DNA of 64,000 nucleotides. It comes from a bacterium. Lineage in GTDB: Bacteria > Electryoneota > RPQS01. Positions 26,329 through 36,961 of the stretch are shown piece after piece. The stretch lies in NCBI GenBank assembly GCA_016721565.1, contig JADKHW010000019.1, positions 20,880 to 84,879 of the forward strand, given 5' to 3'. Each line of letters starts with the position of its first letter. Position 1 is the first letter of the stretch. Below the pieces are notes generated by a model, which made no database searches, had not been told where the DNA came from, and saw only the letters and a program-made list of their open reading frames with translations. The position numbers and the translations under genes are program-made.

Positions 26329-29300
26329 CGCACAACTGCAAGTTTACCCATGATTTCGTCGCCGTCTGATTCAATCTGAAAGAGATAAATACCAGAAGCT
26401 ACAGCCTCACCATCTTGTGTCTGCAAATCCCATTCTGCATGACCAGTCGCTCCGTCATGCTGGATTTTTCTGACCAAGACTCCATCAAGTGTGAAGATTC
26501 TGATGACGGCTGACTGGGGTAAGGCGGCAAAGTATACGCCATCTGTTCCCGCCGCGCCGCGACCACGGAACGGATTCGGGTAAACATAAGCTTGATCAAG
26601 GTTCGAAGCGCTTTCACTGATTAGGAGTGAGGTCGCTTCAAGTAATGAACCGCTTTGCGCACTGATGCCCGAAATATTGATTCTGACTTCAACGCCAACA
26701 GCACCCGCAGGGTAGTGATCATTAAGCGTGATCACAATTCGTGTATGCTCAGGGTTTTCAAATTCGACATGTGTACTGGGATAGGCAACGTCGTTCAATC
26801 GCGGATCAACAATACTGTAGTTTGCGTTGGCTACGGCGTTCTCCGACATCGGCTCTGAGAACTCGATTTGCACATGATTGCCTACAGGCGCATCGACAAG
26901 ATGATGCGATGTAACATACGCGGGCAGCGGCTGAGATTCTACAACGGTGAAGACAACCGACGCCTCAGAAGCAGGCAATGGAGTTCCCTGCGCATCGCGC
27001 AAATTCCGCATCATCAATTGATATTCACCGGGTGGGAATGGTGTATCAAATGTGAGATAGATGATACGCATCCCGGAATTCTCGGCAATAACCGCAGGCA
27101 TCGAACCGTCAGCAAGTCGCCAATTACCCTGTACAAAAACCGAAGAACTCATCGGCTCGTTAAACGTTACGGCGATCGTCTTCGGCGCTGCATGCAGCGC
27201 AGTATCCTGTGCTGACGGAGGAGTGTTAGCAGAAAGTTCGAGAATATTGGAATAGACGCTGATGGGCTGCTCAAATGTCGTATCATATGTCGCGACGGCA
27301 AAACGATAGACCGTGTCCGTTAAAGCAGCGTCCCAGGCGAATGTTGTGTCCGTCAAAAACGTCAACAATTCGTATGAATGACCCGGTTGCGCATAATACA
27401 CTTCATAATGAACCGCGCCTGTCACGCGCGACCAACTGAGTGAAATCCGCGACTCATCAAGTGGGAAGCCAGAAAGCACAGGTGGATACGGTGCATTCGC
27501 CATAGCAACAGCGTTTTCAATACGAACTTGCTGTGATCCATCCGACATCAGTATTTCATTGATGCCGTTGTGATTGAAATCCGCAACCGCGAGCCCGCCT
27601 GCTTTTGAGGGGAAAGCGTGCCATTCAGGTATATAGCGTCCGGTTTGTTGGTCACGCGTGACAATATAGAAATCGGGGTATGCCGAAATCAGAATGTCAT
27701 CACAGCCATCTTCATTAACGTCATGTGCGGCAACGGAAGCAGGATTTGGCGTCACATTCTCGTTTCCGAGAATCGCTATGCTATCCACAACGGAAAGCTC
27801 ATTGTTACCGTTCGACTCAAAGATGTAGTAATCCCAGCCCATCAAAAGTCGTTGGCTTTCAGATGGCGCGCCCGCATTGGATCTGCAACCTGCAACCAAT
27901 TCATCCTGACCGTCGCAATCGAAATCTCCGATTGTCAGCCAAGATGTCGCATCGTTTTGCGGTAAGCGTGTGCTCCACACTTGAACAGCCTGGCTTCCCG
28001 TCCATTCGCACCACACGACATCACCATCATAATCACCGAAGAAAATGTCGACCAATCCGTCGTCGTCAACATCACCAACTGCTGTTGTTGGAGGTCCGTA
28101 GCTATTGAGTCCATCCGTTTCGTTCGGCAGCACGGAAAGCAAATGCGGAGAATAGTCCGCGCTTATCTCAAAAACAACAAATTGTGAGACTGAATCAACA
28201 ATTGATCGTGCAAGAATTGCTTCGCGATTTGAGGTACTGTCAAGCCGGACAAATCGGCTAATAAGAAATTGCGAAAAACTGTCTGGGCTCTCGAACACAA
28301 GATTGTTCAAAATACTGCATGAGTCTGTTTGCTCCCAAACGCGCGATTCACCAAATCTGCGAGCACCCATTTCCAGAAGCCCATCGCCGTCAGCGTCTCC
28401 AAAACATTGTGGAATGTGCGGACCGTAGGTGTTCTCCGTTTCAACAAAATCGGAGCCATTCCACTCGTATGCTTCAAGCGTGTCAACGATGTTGTTCTCG
28501 TCAACGGGGAGCATCCAGACTTCGAGCATGCCATTACAGTTGTAATCGCTCGTGAACGCGCCGACGATTCCGTGCGTCATGCTCGTGGCTTGCGAGTTGT
28601 AGAGATACGGTCTGATGCTATTTTGAACAGAAGAATACGAAAACGGTTCAGATCTCACGGATTCGCTCATAAGATTCGTAATCTGAAGCACTGCTCGCCA
28701 TTCGCCTTGATAGCGCGATTGCAAGACGATCGCGACGTGCTCGTCTCCGACGTAACCAAAGTCCTCGCGAACGGAATCTCCGCTCGCATTGGTCATTAGC
28801 AGAGTTGCGCAGCTAAATTGATTACTCCAAGCGCGAATTTGCAATCCAAAACCAGGTCCATCAAGGACAGTGCGCGTTCGCATACTGTCAATAGTTGGCG
28901 GAGAAGTTTGAACGTAAACGTGCGACATGTCAACGGATTGATGCTGAGTTGTCGCGCGAGAAGTTAAACGCACAACCAGTACTGTATTTAGAGTCGGCGC
29001 TTGAATTACACCTAAAGTGTCATTCAGAATTCTATGCGTACCAGAAGCTACATAATTCCAAGTTTGCGGATTCTCACCAAGACCATACTCAAGTGTGTAG
29101 TCTGAAAAAGCTGTGCCCTGGACATTACCGATAATTGCAACACTACCGCGAATTCCTGAATCCGTTGCTGGCGAAAGAATCAGCGCTTCCGCATCCGCAC
29201 CAAACGCGGCGCTTTCTATTGCTCGCCGCGCATTCACGCGCCCGTTTGCGGTTAATGAGTCCCACCCATCCGTGTAGATATCGTCCGCGCTCGACTTCAA

Positions 29301-30530
29301 AATGTTGAGGACATCATCCGGTGACAGTGAAGGATTGACGGAAAGAATCAGCCCGACCAAACCTGCGACAAGGGGCGACGCATAACTTGTTCCCGATGGG
29401 AAATCCCACAGCCCACACTCTCCGCCAAGGATTGTAGATCCTATGTCCACGCCGGGAGCCATAACATCTACAGATGGACCATAATTCGAAAAGTTTGCTT
29501 TGCGGTCGTGTGAATCAGTCGCGCCGACGGCAATTACTTCCCGAAAACCTGAAGGGTAATGGATTGTTGAGTCCGTCGCGTTTCCCGCAGAAGCAACGAG
29601 AACAACGCCCGCATCGTGCGCAATGGTCACAACTTCACGCAACAGGGGTGACGCGACTACATCACCAAAGCTCATGTTGATAATTGCTACGCCATTCGAT
29701 GTGCCATATAGTATCGCCGCAGCAATATCATCTTCCTCTAAAGTGCCGCGCGAGTTTCCAGCCCTCAGAGGCATGATGCGGCAATTGAATCCTATCGAAG
29801 GGAAGCAATCAGGATTATCCGACTCGGCAGATGCGCATCCTGCGACATAGGTACCGTGTCCAAAATCATCCATCGGATCGTTGTCGCGGACAAGATAATC
29901 ACCGCCCGCAGGCAGACTCGGTGCATCCACAAAGTCCCAGCCGATAACGTCATCAATAAAACCATTTCTATCGTCATCAATTCCGTTTTCCGGGATCTCG
30001 CCGCGATTGTGCCATATATTACTACGCAAGTCGCGATGAGTGTAGTCAACGCCTGTGTCAATGATGCCAATGACTATTGACGTGTCACCGCGAGTGATCT
30101 CCCACGCAAGACCTGCCGAAATCTTCTCGAGCCACCAAGCATCGGGGTAGAGACTGTCAATCGGAACATAGGCGTCGTCAAGTGATTGCCCCGTGGAATA
30201 ACGATTGTTAAAAGCTACCCATTCGACCTCGGGATCAGATGAAAGTTGTGATGCCAGAGTTTCAAGGTCTTGCCCGCCAGAGAATTGCAGACGCACGATT
30301 CGTTCAAGCGCCTGCGATAACTCGGAGTATTGAGCGAGCGGCTGATCCGCCATTGCGCCTGTTGACACGATTTGGTTGACCGTGGTTGACCAGGTGCTCA
30401 ATTGACTGTCGAGTGCGGACACTCGCACTGGGCTGCGCATCTTTACGAACAGAATATCAGGGGAGTAGTTAGCGAGTGCGGCGCTTGCAAGGGACAACAG
30501 CAGAGTGAGGAGAACGAAAATGGTTTTCAC
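26325..30530 (-). CDS. Secreted subtilisin-like (S8) protease with VCBS repeats and type IX sorting domain
   Basis: Large exported serine protease, 1401 residues from the GTG at 30530. That start follows AGGAG by six bases and opens a signal peptide (KTIFVLLTLLLSLASAALA); the in-frame ATG at 30629 would overlap comF and lack one. The triad is Asp158 (GIIDTGVD), His225 (DFGHGTYVAG) and Ser382 (PSGTSYASP). After an Ig-like region come FG-GAP/VCBS-type calcium-binding repeats (GDADGDGLLE, GDVDDDGLVD, GDFDCDGQDE, HDVNEDGCDD, DFNHNGINE), an Fn3 domain, two Big_5-like domains (VTFNEPMS, IEFSEPMS) and a FlgD-like sorting domain (YVYPNPFRGRG to GKLAVVR). It overlaps coaE by four bases. Confidence 0.93.
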   Translation of the reverse strand: MKTIFVLLTLLLSLASAALANYSPDILFVKMRSPVRVSALDSQLSTWSTTVNQIVSTGAMADQPLAQYSELSQALERIVRLQFSGGQDLETLASQLSSDPEVEWVAFNNRYSTGQSLDDAYVPIDSLYPDAWWLEKISAGLAWEITRGDTSIVIGIIDTGVDYTHRDLRSNIWHNRGEIPENGIDDDRNGFIDDVIGWDFVDAPSLPAGGDYLVRDNDPMDDFGHGTYVAGCASAESDNPDCFPSIGFNCRIMPLRAGNSRGTLEEDDIAAAILYGTSNGVAIINMSFGDVVASPLLREVVTIAHDAGVVLVASAGNATDSTIHYPSGFREVIAVGATDSHDRKANFSNYGPSVDVMAPGVDIGSTILGGECGLWDFPSGTSYASPLVAGLVGLILSVNPSLSPDDVLNILKSSADDIYTDGWDSLTANGRVNARRAIESAAFGADAEALILSPATDSGIRGSVAIIGNVQGTAFSDYTLEYGLGENPQTWNYVASGTHRILNDTLGVIQAPTLNTVLVVRLTSRATTQHQSVDMSHVYVQTSPPTIDSMRTRTVLDGPGFGLQIRAWSNQFSCATLLMTNASGDSVREDFGYVGDEHVAIVLQSRYQGEWRAVLQITNLMSESVRSEPFSYSSVQNSIRPYLYNSQATSMTHGIVGAFTSDYNCNGMLEVWMLPVDENNIVDTLEAYEWNGSDFVETENTYGPHIPQCFGDADGDGLLEMGARRFGESRVWEQTDSCSILNNLVFESPDSFSQFLISRFVRLDSTSNREAILARSIVDSVSQFVVFEISADYSPHLLSVLPNETDGLNSYGPPTTAVGDVDDDGLVDIFFGDYDGDVVWCEWTGSQAVQVWSTRLPQNDATSWLTIGDFDCDGQDELVAGCRSNAGAPSESQRLLMGWDYYIFESNGNNELSVVDSIAILGNENVTPNPASVAAHDVNEDGCDDILISAYPDFYIVTRDQQTGRYIPEWHAFPSKAGGLAVADFNHNGINEILMSDGSQQVRIENAVAMANAPYPPVLSGFPLDESRISLSWSRVTGAVHYEVYYAQPGHSYELLTFLTDTTFAWDAALTDTVYRFAVATYDTTFEQPISVYSNILELSANTPPSAQDTALHAAPKTIAVTFNEPMSSSVFVQGNWRLADGSMPAVIAENSGMRIIYLTFDTPFPPGEYQLMMRNLRDAQGTPLPASEASVVFTVVESQPLPAYVTSHHLVDAPVGNHVQIEFSEPMSENAVANANYSIVDPRLNDVAYPSTHVEFENPEHTRIVITLNDHYPAGAVGVEVRINISGISAQSGSLLEATSLLISESASNLDQAYVYPNPFRGRGAAGTDGVYFAALPQSAVIRIFTLDGVLVRKIQHDGATGHAEWDLQTQDGEAVASGIYLFQIESDGDEIMGKLAVVR

Positions 30531-30558
30531 ACCGGCTCCTTTTGGGAAGAGTTGATCA

Positions 30559-31236
30559 TTACGATACCGCCCGCGCAAACGCCAGAACTCGAACTTGTTC
30601 AACACCGCTCGCTTTAAGAATACGAGCACATTCAGACACCGTTGCGCCGGTGGTTACAACATCGTCTATCAACAACACAGATTTAGGAGCCTCGCCTTTG
30701 TGTGAATAACGGAAAGCGTCTTTGACATTTTGCGCGCGCGTGCGAAATCCTTGACCGCTTTGGGCCGGAGTGTTACGCGTGCGTTTCAATAGCGGGACAA
30801 TTTCGCCGCCTGTTCTATTAGTCAGTTCGCGACATAGCAACAGGCTTTGATTGAAAGATCTGTCACCAAATCGCAACCAGTGAAGTGGTACGGGTGTCCA
30901 AACATCGTCACTATTCAGATATCCAGCAGGAATAGTGCGAATCAAAAAGTCCGCCATCTTCGGGACAAGCGACGTATGGCCATCAAACTTTAGAGCATGA
31001 ACAATTTCGCGCGTGATCCCACCCTCTCGATAGGCGAATCCGGCATGCACACGATCAACATAGCGCGGGAGTTTTTCAGTCGGAGTCTTTTCGGCACGAG
31101 GAAGTTCTGCCCAACACCTATCGCAAAAGAGAATATTTGATGCAGGCATCTCCTTTGCACAATAGACGCAGCGCGACGGGAAAACCAGTGACCAGAACGA
31201 CCACTCTCGAAATTTTGCAAGTGACAGGCTATGCAT
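30559..31236 (-). CDS. comF: ComF family phosphoribosyltransferase-like protein
   Basis: A 225-residue ComF/GntX-type protein, linked to DNA uptake or use of DNA as a nutrient in other bacteria. The N-terminus has a zinc-ribbon-like pair of CxxC motifs (Cys23, Cys26, Cys38, Cys41) and the C-terminus the PRPP-binding motif VLLIDDVVTTGAT near residue 187. Its start overlaps the end of lon by eight bases. The role in this organism is unknown; no other competence genes are in the window. Confidence 0.9.
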   Translation of the reverse strand: MHSLSLAKFREWSFWSLVFPSRCVYCAKEMPASNILFCDRCWAELPRAEKTPTEKLPRYVDRVHAGFAYREGGITREIVHALKFDGHTSLVPKMADFLIRTIPAGYLNSDDVWTPVPLHWLRFGDRSFNQSLLLCRELTNRTGGEIVPLLKRTRNTPAQSGQGFRTRAQNVKDAFRYSHKGEAPKSVLLIDDVVTTGATVSECARILKASGVEQVRVLAFARAVS

Positions 31237-33628
31237 TCACCGCGCCGCGTTTCTTGATTGGCGCACGAAGCGTTAGCTTCAACGCCTGATCAAGATCGTT
31301 AACAAAATGAAATTTCAAACGGGACTTGATGTGGTCAGGAACGTAGAATAGATCCTTCTCATTTGCCTTGGGCATCACGATTGTTGTAATTCCGCGGCGA
31401 GCGGCGGCCACAATCTTCTCGCGAATTCCGCCGACAGGCAAGACTTGACCTGTCAATGTAATCTCGCCGGTCATACACATGTCGTTGCGCACAGGCTTGT
31501 TTGACAGCAACGAAGCCAATGACGAGGCAAGCGCGATACCCGCACTTGGACCTTCTTTGGGCTGTGCACCTTCTGGAACATGTAAATGCACGTCATTCTT
31601 CGTGAAACCCTCTTCCGCGATGTTTAATTCACGGGCATGCGCGTGCAAATAGGACAATGCGATTTGTGCGGATTCTTTCATCACGTCGCCGAGCTGTCCG
31701 GTAACTTGCAACTTTCCGGAACCGGGCATCGATGTTGATTCGATTACAAGAATCTCACCGCCAACGGGCGTCCACGCAAGCCCGAGCGCAACCCCAACTT
31801 GCGGGGCTTCGGGTAGACCGTCTTCAGCATAAGGAGCCGGTCCCAAGTATTGCGATGCAGTATTAGCTGTAATGTTCACTCGCTTGCGTTTGCCTTCAGC
31901 GACACTGCGAGCAATCTTGCGGCAAATTGCGCCGATTCGTTGCTCAAGCCTTCGTACGCCCGCTTCACGCGTGTAACCTCTAATAATCGCGCGCATACCG
32001 TCTTCGGTGATGGCAAGATGTGAAGATTTCAGTCCCGATTCTTCAATTTGACGCGGCAAGAGGTAGCGCAAACCGATTTGAATCTTCTCATCGGTTATGT
32101 AACTTGGGATCTCAATAATCTCCATACGATCGCGCAATGGGCCGGGGATTAAGCCCACGTCATTGGCAGTTGTTATAAAGAAAACTGACGAGAGATCGAA
32201 TTCAACATCAAGGTAGTGATCTGAGAAGGTGTAATTCTGAGCGGGATCGAGAACCTCAAGCAATGCCGAGGCAGGATCTCCTCGAAAGTCCATACCAAGT
32301 TTGTCAATCTCATCGAGCATGATGACCGGATTCTTGACACCGACGCGCCGCAATGATTGAATGATGCGACCCGGCATAGCACCGACATAGGTTCTGCGAT
32401 GGCCGCGAATTTCTGCTTCGTCACGCACACCGCCCAAGCTCATGCGGACGAACTCTCGATTCATTGAACGCGCAATGGAACGACCGAGCGAGGTCTTCCC
32501 TACTCCGGGAGGTCCTGCGAAACATAGGATTGGCCCACGATTGTCTCGCTTGAGTTTGCGCACGGCCAAGAATTCGAGGATGCGAGTTTTGACTTCCCCC
32601 AAACCATAGTGATCTTCATCAAGCTCTTTTTCAGCTTGAATGAGGTTCAGCTCGTCGACAGAAGCCTTGCTCCACGGGAGATTAACTAACCACTCGATGT
32701 AGGTCCGTGAGACGGAATACTCAGCCGAAGCCGCCGACATTACCTTCATGCGATCGAGTTCTTTGCGTGCAGCATCAGCGGCGTGTGTGGGCATCGCGGC
32801 TTCAGTTACCTTGCGTTCAAACTCTGTGATTTCAGTGCTTACTTCGCTATCTTCGCCAAGTTCGCGGCGAATGGCCTTGAGCTGCTCGCGAAGGTAGTAT
32901 TCTTTTTGATTCGATTCGAGTTCGCGCTCGACCTTGCCGCGAATTTCCGTACCGATCTTGAGCAATTCAAGCTCGCGGGAAAGGTGCGTGGCAACGAGAG
33001 TCAGGCGAGCTTCGAGAGCATTTTGTTCGAGAATTTCTTGTTTCTCGGAAATTGAGAGATTCAGATTAGAAGCAACTATGTCTGCAAGCGCACCCGGATC
33101 GGCAATGTTATGCACAGCGATACGGACTTCGTCTGGCAACGTATTCTCTTCAGCATACTTTGAAAAATCACTAATTACAGTGCGGGTTAATCCTTCAATC
33201 TGAATGGTGCTGTCGCGTGGGATCTGCATCGGCTGAATCTTGACTTGAAGATACGGATCCGTCTTCAGGATTTCGAGTCGTTTGACGCGCACCATGCCTT
33301 GAATGAGTACGCGAATGGTCTCATCGGGCATGCGGAACATCTTCATAATGTGCGCAGCCGTTCCAACAGAATAGAATTGATCTTCGGGTTTATCGCTCGG
33401 TGGAGATTGGGCGCGCGAAAACGCTGCGACTACGCGATGCCCCGCCAACACGTCATTGATCATGGCAATCATCGCAGGCGAAGAGATCGCGAGCGGCACG
33501 ATCGTATTGGGAAATATCAAGACATCATTGAGCAAAAGCGCCGGACACGCTTCGGGGATGCGAATTGGACTATCTCCAATACCTGAACTCTTGAGCGGAG
33601 GGACGGCGATGTCTTCAGGCTTGCTCAT
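31229..33628 (-). CDS. lon: ATP-dependent protease Lon
   Basis: Cytoplasmic AAA+ protease that degrades misfolded and regulatory proteins. From the ATG at 33628 it has 799 residues: LON substrate domain at about 30-230, AAA+ domain with Walker A GPPGVGKT (372-379) and Walker B VIMLDEID, and a proteolytic domain with the Ser695 and Lys738 dyad (PKEGPSAGI; GGIREKI). That ATG overlaps the hsp20 stop as ATGA and has AGGAG five bases upstream; the in-frame GTG six bases earlier is less likely. Co-transcription with a small heat-shock protein suggests stress control, although no CIRCE element is visible. Confidence 0.96.
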   Translation of the reverse strand: MSKPEDIAVPPLKSSGIGDSPIRIPEACPALLLNDVLIFPNTIVPLAISSPAMIAMINDVLAGHRVVAAFSRAQSPPSDKPEDQFYSVGTAAHIMKMFRMPDETIRVLIQGMVRVKRLEILKTDPYLQVKIQPMQIPRDSTIQIEGLTRTVISDFSKYAEENTLPDEVRIAVHNIADPGALADIVASNLNLSISEKQEILEQNALEARLTLVATHLSRELELLKIGTEIRGKVERELESNQKEYYLREQLKAIRRELGEDSEVSTEITEFERKVTEAAMPTHAADAARKELDRMKVMSAASAEYSVSRTYIEWLVNLPWSKASVDELNLIQAEKELDEDHYGLGEVKTRILEFLAVRKLKRDNRGPILCFAGPPGVGKTSLGRSIARSMNREFVRMSLGGVRDEAEIRGHRRTYVGAMPGRIIQSLRRVGVKNPVIMLDEIDKLGMDFRGDPASALLEVLDPAQNYTFSDHYLDVEFDLSSVFFITTANDVGLIPGPLRDRMEIIEIPSYITDEKIQIGLRYLLPRQIEESGLKSSHLAITEDGMRAIIRGYTREAGVRRLEQRIGAICRKIARSVAEGKRKRVNITANTASQYLGPAPYAEDGLPEAPQVGVALGLAWTPVGGEILVIESTSMPGSGKLQVTGQLGDVMKESAQIALSYLHAHARELNIAEEGFTKNDVHLHVPEGAQPKEGPSAGIALASSLASLLSNKPVRNDMCMTGEITLTGQVLPVGGIREKIVAAARRGITTIVMPKANEKDLFYVPDHIKSRLKFHFVNDLDQALKLTLRAPIKKRGAVNA

Positions 33629-34095
33629 GACCACTCCTCTGGAAAGTGGACTTTACGGCAGGCAACGGCCCACTCACGGCTGATCCAAGGAATAACAATG
33701 CGAAGAACTCCAAGTTCAAAAGTGATTTCTGATTTTTGTGTGTCAAGTCCATCGGGGAGAGTGACGACACGGAGACAGTGACCTCGCGCAATCTCAACAT
33801 GAAAGAACTCGCGCCGTCCTAAAATTTCGATATCTTTGCGAACACCCTCAATACGAACCCAACTTGGCCCAAAGGTAACACGCACTTCTTCCGGCAGAAC
33901 TCCGGGAACGTGTACTTCAAGCACAACTAAGTGTTCATTGCCAAAAAGATCCACAGCTGGAATCCACTGGGCATGCTCCCCCCAAGGGAGCGGTCGATTG
34001 CCCTCTTCAATGCGAATATACTCAAACCGAAATGAGCCAGATGCTTCTTCGTCAGCGACAAAAGCGGGAACAATTGTGCTCACATTATGTGCCAT
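33625..34095 (-). CDS. Small heat-shock protein (Hsp20/alpha-crystallin-like)
   Basis: ATP-independent holdase-type chaperone. Residues about 45-145 form an alpha-crystallin-like domain (VVLEVHVPGVLPEEVRVTF; RVVTLPDGLDT; FELGVLRIVIP), where the LGVLRIVIP strand is equivalent to the conserved GxLxI motif. The ATG at 34095 is preferred over the one at 34116 because GGAG lies five bases upstream of it, giving 156 residues. It leads a run with lon, coupled through an ATGA overlap. A promoter lies at 34149-34177. Confidence 0.85.
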   Translation of the reverse strand: MAHNVSTIVPAFVADEEASGSFRFEYIRIEEGNRPLPWGEHAQWIPAVDLFGNEHLVVLEVHVPGVLPEEVRVTFGPSWVRIEGVRKDIEILGRREFFHVEIARGHCLRVVTLPDGLDTQKSEITFELGVLRIVIPWISREWAVACRKVHFPEEWS

Positions 34096-34148
34096 TTCCT
34101 CTCCTGAAGAAAGCAAAGTAATCCTCGGATATGGTCTTTAGATTGATA

Positions 34149-34177
34149 TTATTAGACTTAAAATCGACCTTGCCCAA
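34149..34177 (-). promoter_or_regulatory. Promoter of the hsp20-lon operon
   Basis: On the minus strand TTGGGC (34172-34177), 17-bp spacer, TAATAA (34149-34154). No CIRCE inverted repeat is present nearby. Confidence 0.55.
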
Positions 34178-34237
34178 CAAATAATATATCCATTCCAGTT
34201 CTAAAGGTCAAGTATTTTATTGGTTTAGCAATGAAAC

Positions 34238-34266
34238 TTGCATTCTGGCCTGTTCTGTCGTAAATT
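34238..34266 (+). promoter_or_regulatory. Promoter of the nuclease gene
   Basis: TTGCAT (34238-34243), 17-bp spacer, TAAATT (34261-34266), about 40 bases before the ATG at 34308. Confidence 0.65.
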
Positions 34267-34307
34267 ATGTGCTTGAGTGATTAAGAATGCGAACTTAGCT
34301 GACCCGA

Positions 34308-36882
34308 ATGAAAATGCTTGGGATGAAATCTACCTTACGATGGCTAATATTGTGTGTTGGAGCACTTGGAATCGCCCACGCGCAAACCTACGATACCCTG
34401 CGTGTAATGACCTACAACCTCTTGAACTATCCGGGGAACAATTCAGCTTCAAGAAATCCTGAGTTTCGCAAGATTCTGCATGCGATTGACCCTGACGTAT
34501 TGATTGTTCAGGAAATGCAGTCCAGTTCAGGAGTCAACGAGTTTCTCAATCAAGTTCTAAATTCGGGACAGCCCGGCGCATATTCGAGTGCACCTTTTCT
34601 CGATGGACCGGATACCGACAACGCGTTCTATTACAAGTCGGCACGCGTGAGTCATCAAGGTACGGTCACGTTAACGACTGCACTGCGCGATATTAATGGC
34701 TACATAGTACGTCCTGCTGGCGTCACGGCAGATTCACTTGATTTTAGAATGTACTCTGCACACTTGAAAGCCAGTCAAGGTTTTGAAGATGACCGACTGG
34801 CAGAAGTGACAATCGTCCGCAATCATCTGAATGCACTTGGACCTGGCCACTATATATTTGGCGGTGATTTCAATCTTTATACAAGCAACGAGCCCGCATT
34901 TGACATTGCAACACAAAGCCAAGCGGATAATGATGGTCGATTGTATGACGTATTGAGTCAATCCGGGAGTTGGCATAACTCGGCGACATTTGCGTCCATT
35001 CATACGCAATCACCACGACTAACAGATATTGGTGACGGCGGATCCACTGGCGGATTAGATGACCGATTCGATTTTCTGTTGCCGACGTATCAATTTCAAG
35101 CACTACCGAGCTGGCAAGTTCTTCCGGGGAGTTACACTGAATTTGGCAACGACGGCAATCACTTCGGACAATCGATTAACAACGGAACCAATACGGCAGT
35201 TCCCGACAGCATTGCCGACGCGCTTCATACTTCGTCAGATCATTTGCCCGTATTTATGGATATTGTACGTCAGGTATCTTCCCCACCTGCCGTCACGATC
35301 TTACAGCCCAATGGCGGGCAAAATTTCGGTCGAGGCGACACGATCTCGATTACTTGGTCAACTACTAATTATACGGGGACCATATCGCTGTCACTCAGCC
35401 GAACGGGAGTTAGCGGAAGTTACGAAACACTTGTGAACGGAACAGCTAATGACGGTCAATTCTCTTGGGTTGCAAGCGGCACGCCAACAACACAAGCACG
35501 CGTGAAAGTTGTGCTCGACGGATCACCCACTACCAGCGATGTTTCGAATAACGATTTTACAATTTCGAATCGCGACATCACATTATTTACTCCTGCTCAG
35601 GGAGATTCGGTCACGATTGGATTCGGGATTGACGTGCAATGGACAGCAATAAATGTGACTGGAAATGTGCGAGTCGAACTAAGCCGATCTCCCTCTACGC
35701 CGGGCTGGGAAGTGCTTGCCGCGTCAATTCCGAATACCGGACTCTATGGATGGGTAGCCACATCCCCGGCAACTGATTCTGCTCGAGTCAGAGTCCTCAT
35801 TGCATCGGCCCCTTCAGTCGGAGACACGTCGAGCCTGTTTAAGATCAAGAGCTTCTCGAATAACCAACCACCGGCGATTACACACAATCCTGTTTGCGAT
35901 GCCGTTCCCGGAACAGTAAGTTTCCATTGCAAAGTACAGGACACAGGAACTTATTCTCTGCCGTATTTAATCTGGACATCAGACGGATTTGCCACCAAAG
36001 ATAGTGCGCAACTTAGCGCTGCAACCTTGGGCGGATATTCTGTCGGACACTCGTTCCCGATTGGATTTTATGAGTATTATTTGCGCGTAACGGACAGTGG
36101 GAATCTGACAGCACGGACTGACACTTTTGAACTGGCCATACAAGCCAATTGTCCGACAACGATTTCCTATGATGATGAAACCGCAGAATCGTATCAATGG
36201 TCATCGGATGAGGGCATGGCTTGGGCTGTGAAGTTCACCCCGACTGCTGTTCCGTTTGTGCTTTGTATGGCTGAATATGCCGTTTCCGTGAGGAAGCCGG
36301 ATTCGCTTCATGGTTTGGTAACTTTGCATGTACTCAATGCCAATGGTGTAGGTGGGATGCCGGGCGACACGCTCGGAGTCTTCACTACAGGTACATTGCC
36401 TAATCTGACTACAGGAAGCGCAGGAACTAGCCCGGGTTGGGGACGCTGCGTGCTTCAGAATGCAGGCGAACAACCGCTCGTCGTCAATGGTGATTTCTAT
36501 GTGGCGGTATCGGAAGCCTCGACAGCCTTCGCACTGGATGCATCATCCGGAGTTTCCGGTCGGTCTTATGTTTGGGACAGTTGCGAATCCACATGGTTAC
36601 CCGAGGATGGCGGAAACGCCAATTCGAGACTCGGCGACCGAATGATCAGGGCTAAGGGTTTGGCCTTGCTACCTCCGACTGTGGTGATTTCTACTTCAGG
36701 CAATGATGCAGTCCTCCACTGGACAACGACAGGCGCCCCACTACTCAGTTTACCGAGCAGCCGTTCCTGATGGCCCATTTGTGACGCCAGTTGCGCAAGT
36801 TTCGGATACAACTTGGACTGATGTGGGCGTAACCTCGTTGTTGGGACAGGCCTTTTATGTTGTCAAATCTACCCTTCCCTAG
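34308..36882 (+). CDS. Secreted endonuclease/exonuclease/phosphatase-family nuclease, frameshifted near its end
   Basis: Exported hydrolase of the EEP superfamily (DNase I-like). A signal peptide (residues about 7-25, ending IAHAQ) precedes the EEP domain, with VMTYNLLNYPG, IVQEMQ, GGDFNLY, DDRFDFLL and SSDHLPVF marking the catalytic core. Then come two KNH-like repeats (PNGGQNFGRGD), a beta-sandwich, the YDDETAE module and a terminal Fn3-like domain. The frame breaks at about 36740 in GGCGCCCCACTAC. Reading on with one surplus base removed (or two missing bases restored) gives YSVYRAAVPDGPF to FYVVKSTLP and a TAG at 36880-36882, matching the end of the protein at 2-4801. The uncorrected frame stops at 36770. 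Another ATG at 34323 is a possible start. Confidence 0.88.
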
Positions 36883-36887
36883 GGTAC

Positions 36888-36916
36888 TTGAATTTGGCGG
36901 GAATAATTGCTTAATT
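36888..36916 (+). promoter_or_regulatory. Possible promoter of tatA
   Basis: TTGAAT (36888-36893), 17-bp spacer, TTAATT (36911-36916), immediately after the nuclease stop codon. Confidence 0.4.
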
Positions 36917-36961
36917 AGCTGAGTTTACAGATTTGAGGCACCACCCTAAGGGATAAGAGTT

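Noticed and set aside
29623..30080. Plus-strand frames opposite the subtilisin-like protease
   Set aside because: They are antisense to the catalytic domain with its intact triad and show no gene features.
34096..34200. CIRCE heat-shock operator before hsp20
   Set aside because: No TTAGCACTC-N9-GAGTGCTAA repeat is found; only an ordinary promoter is visible.
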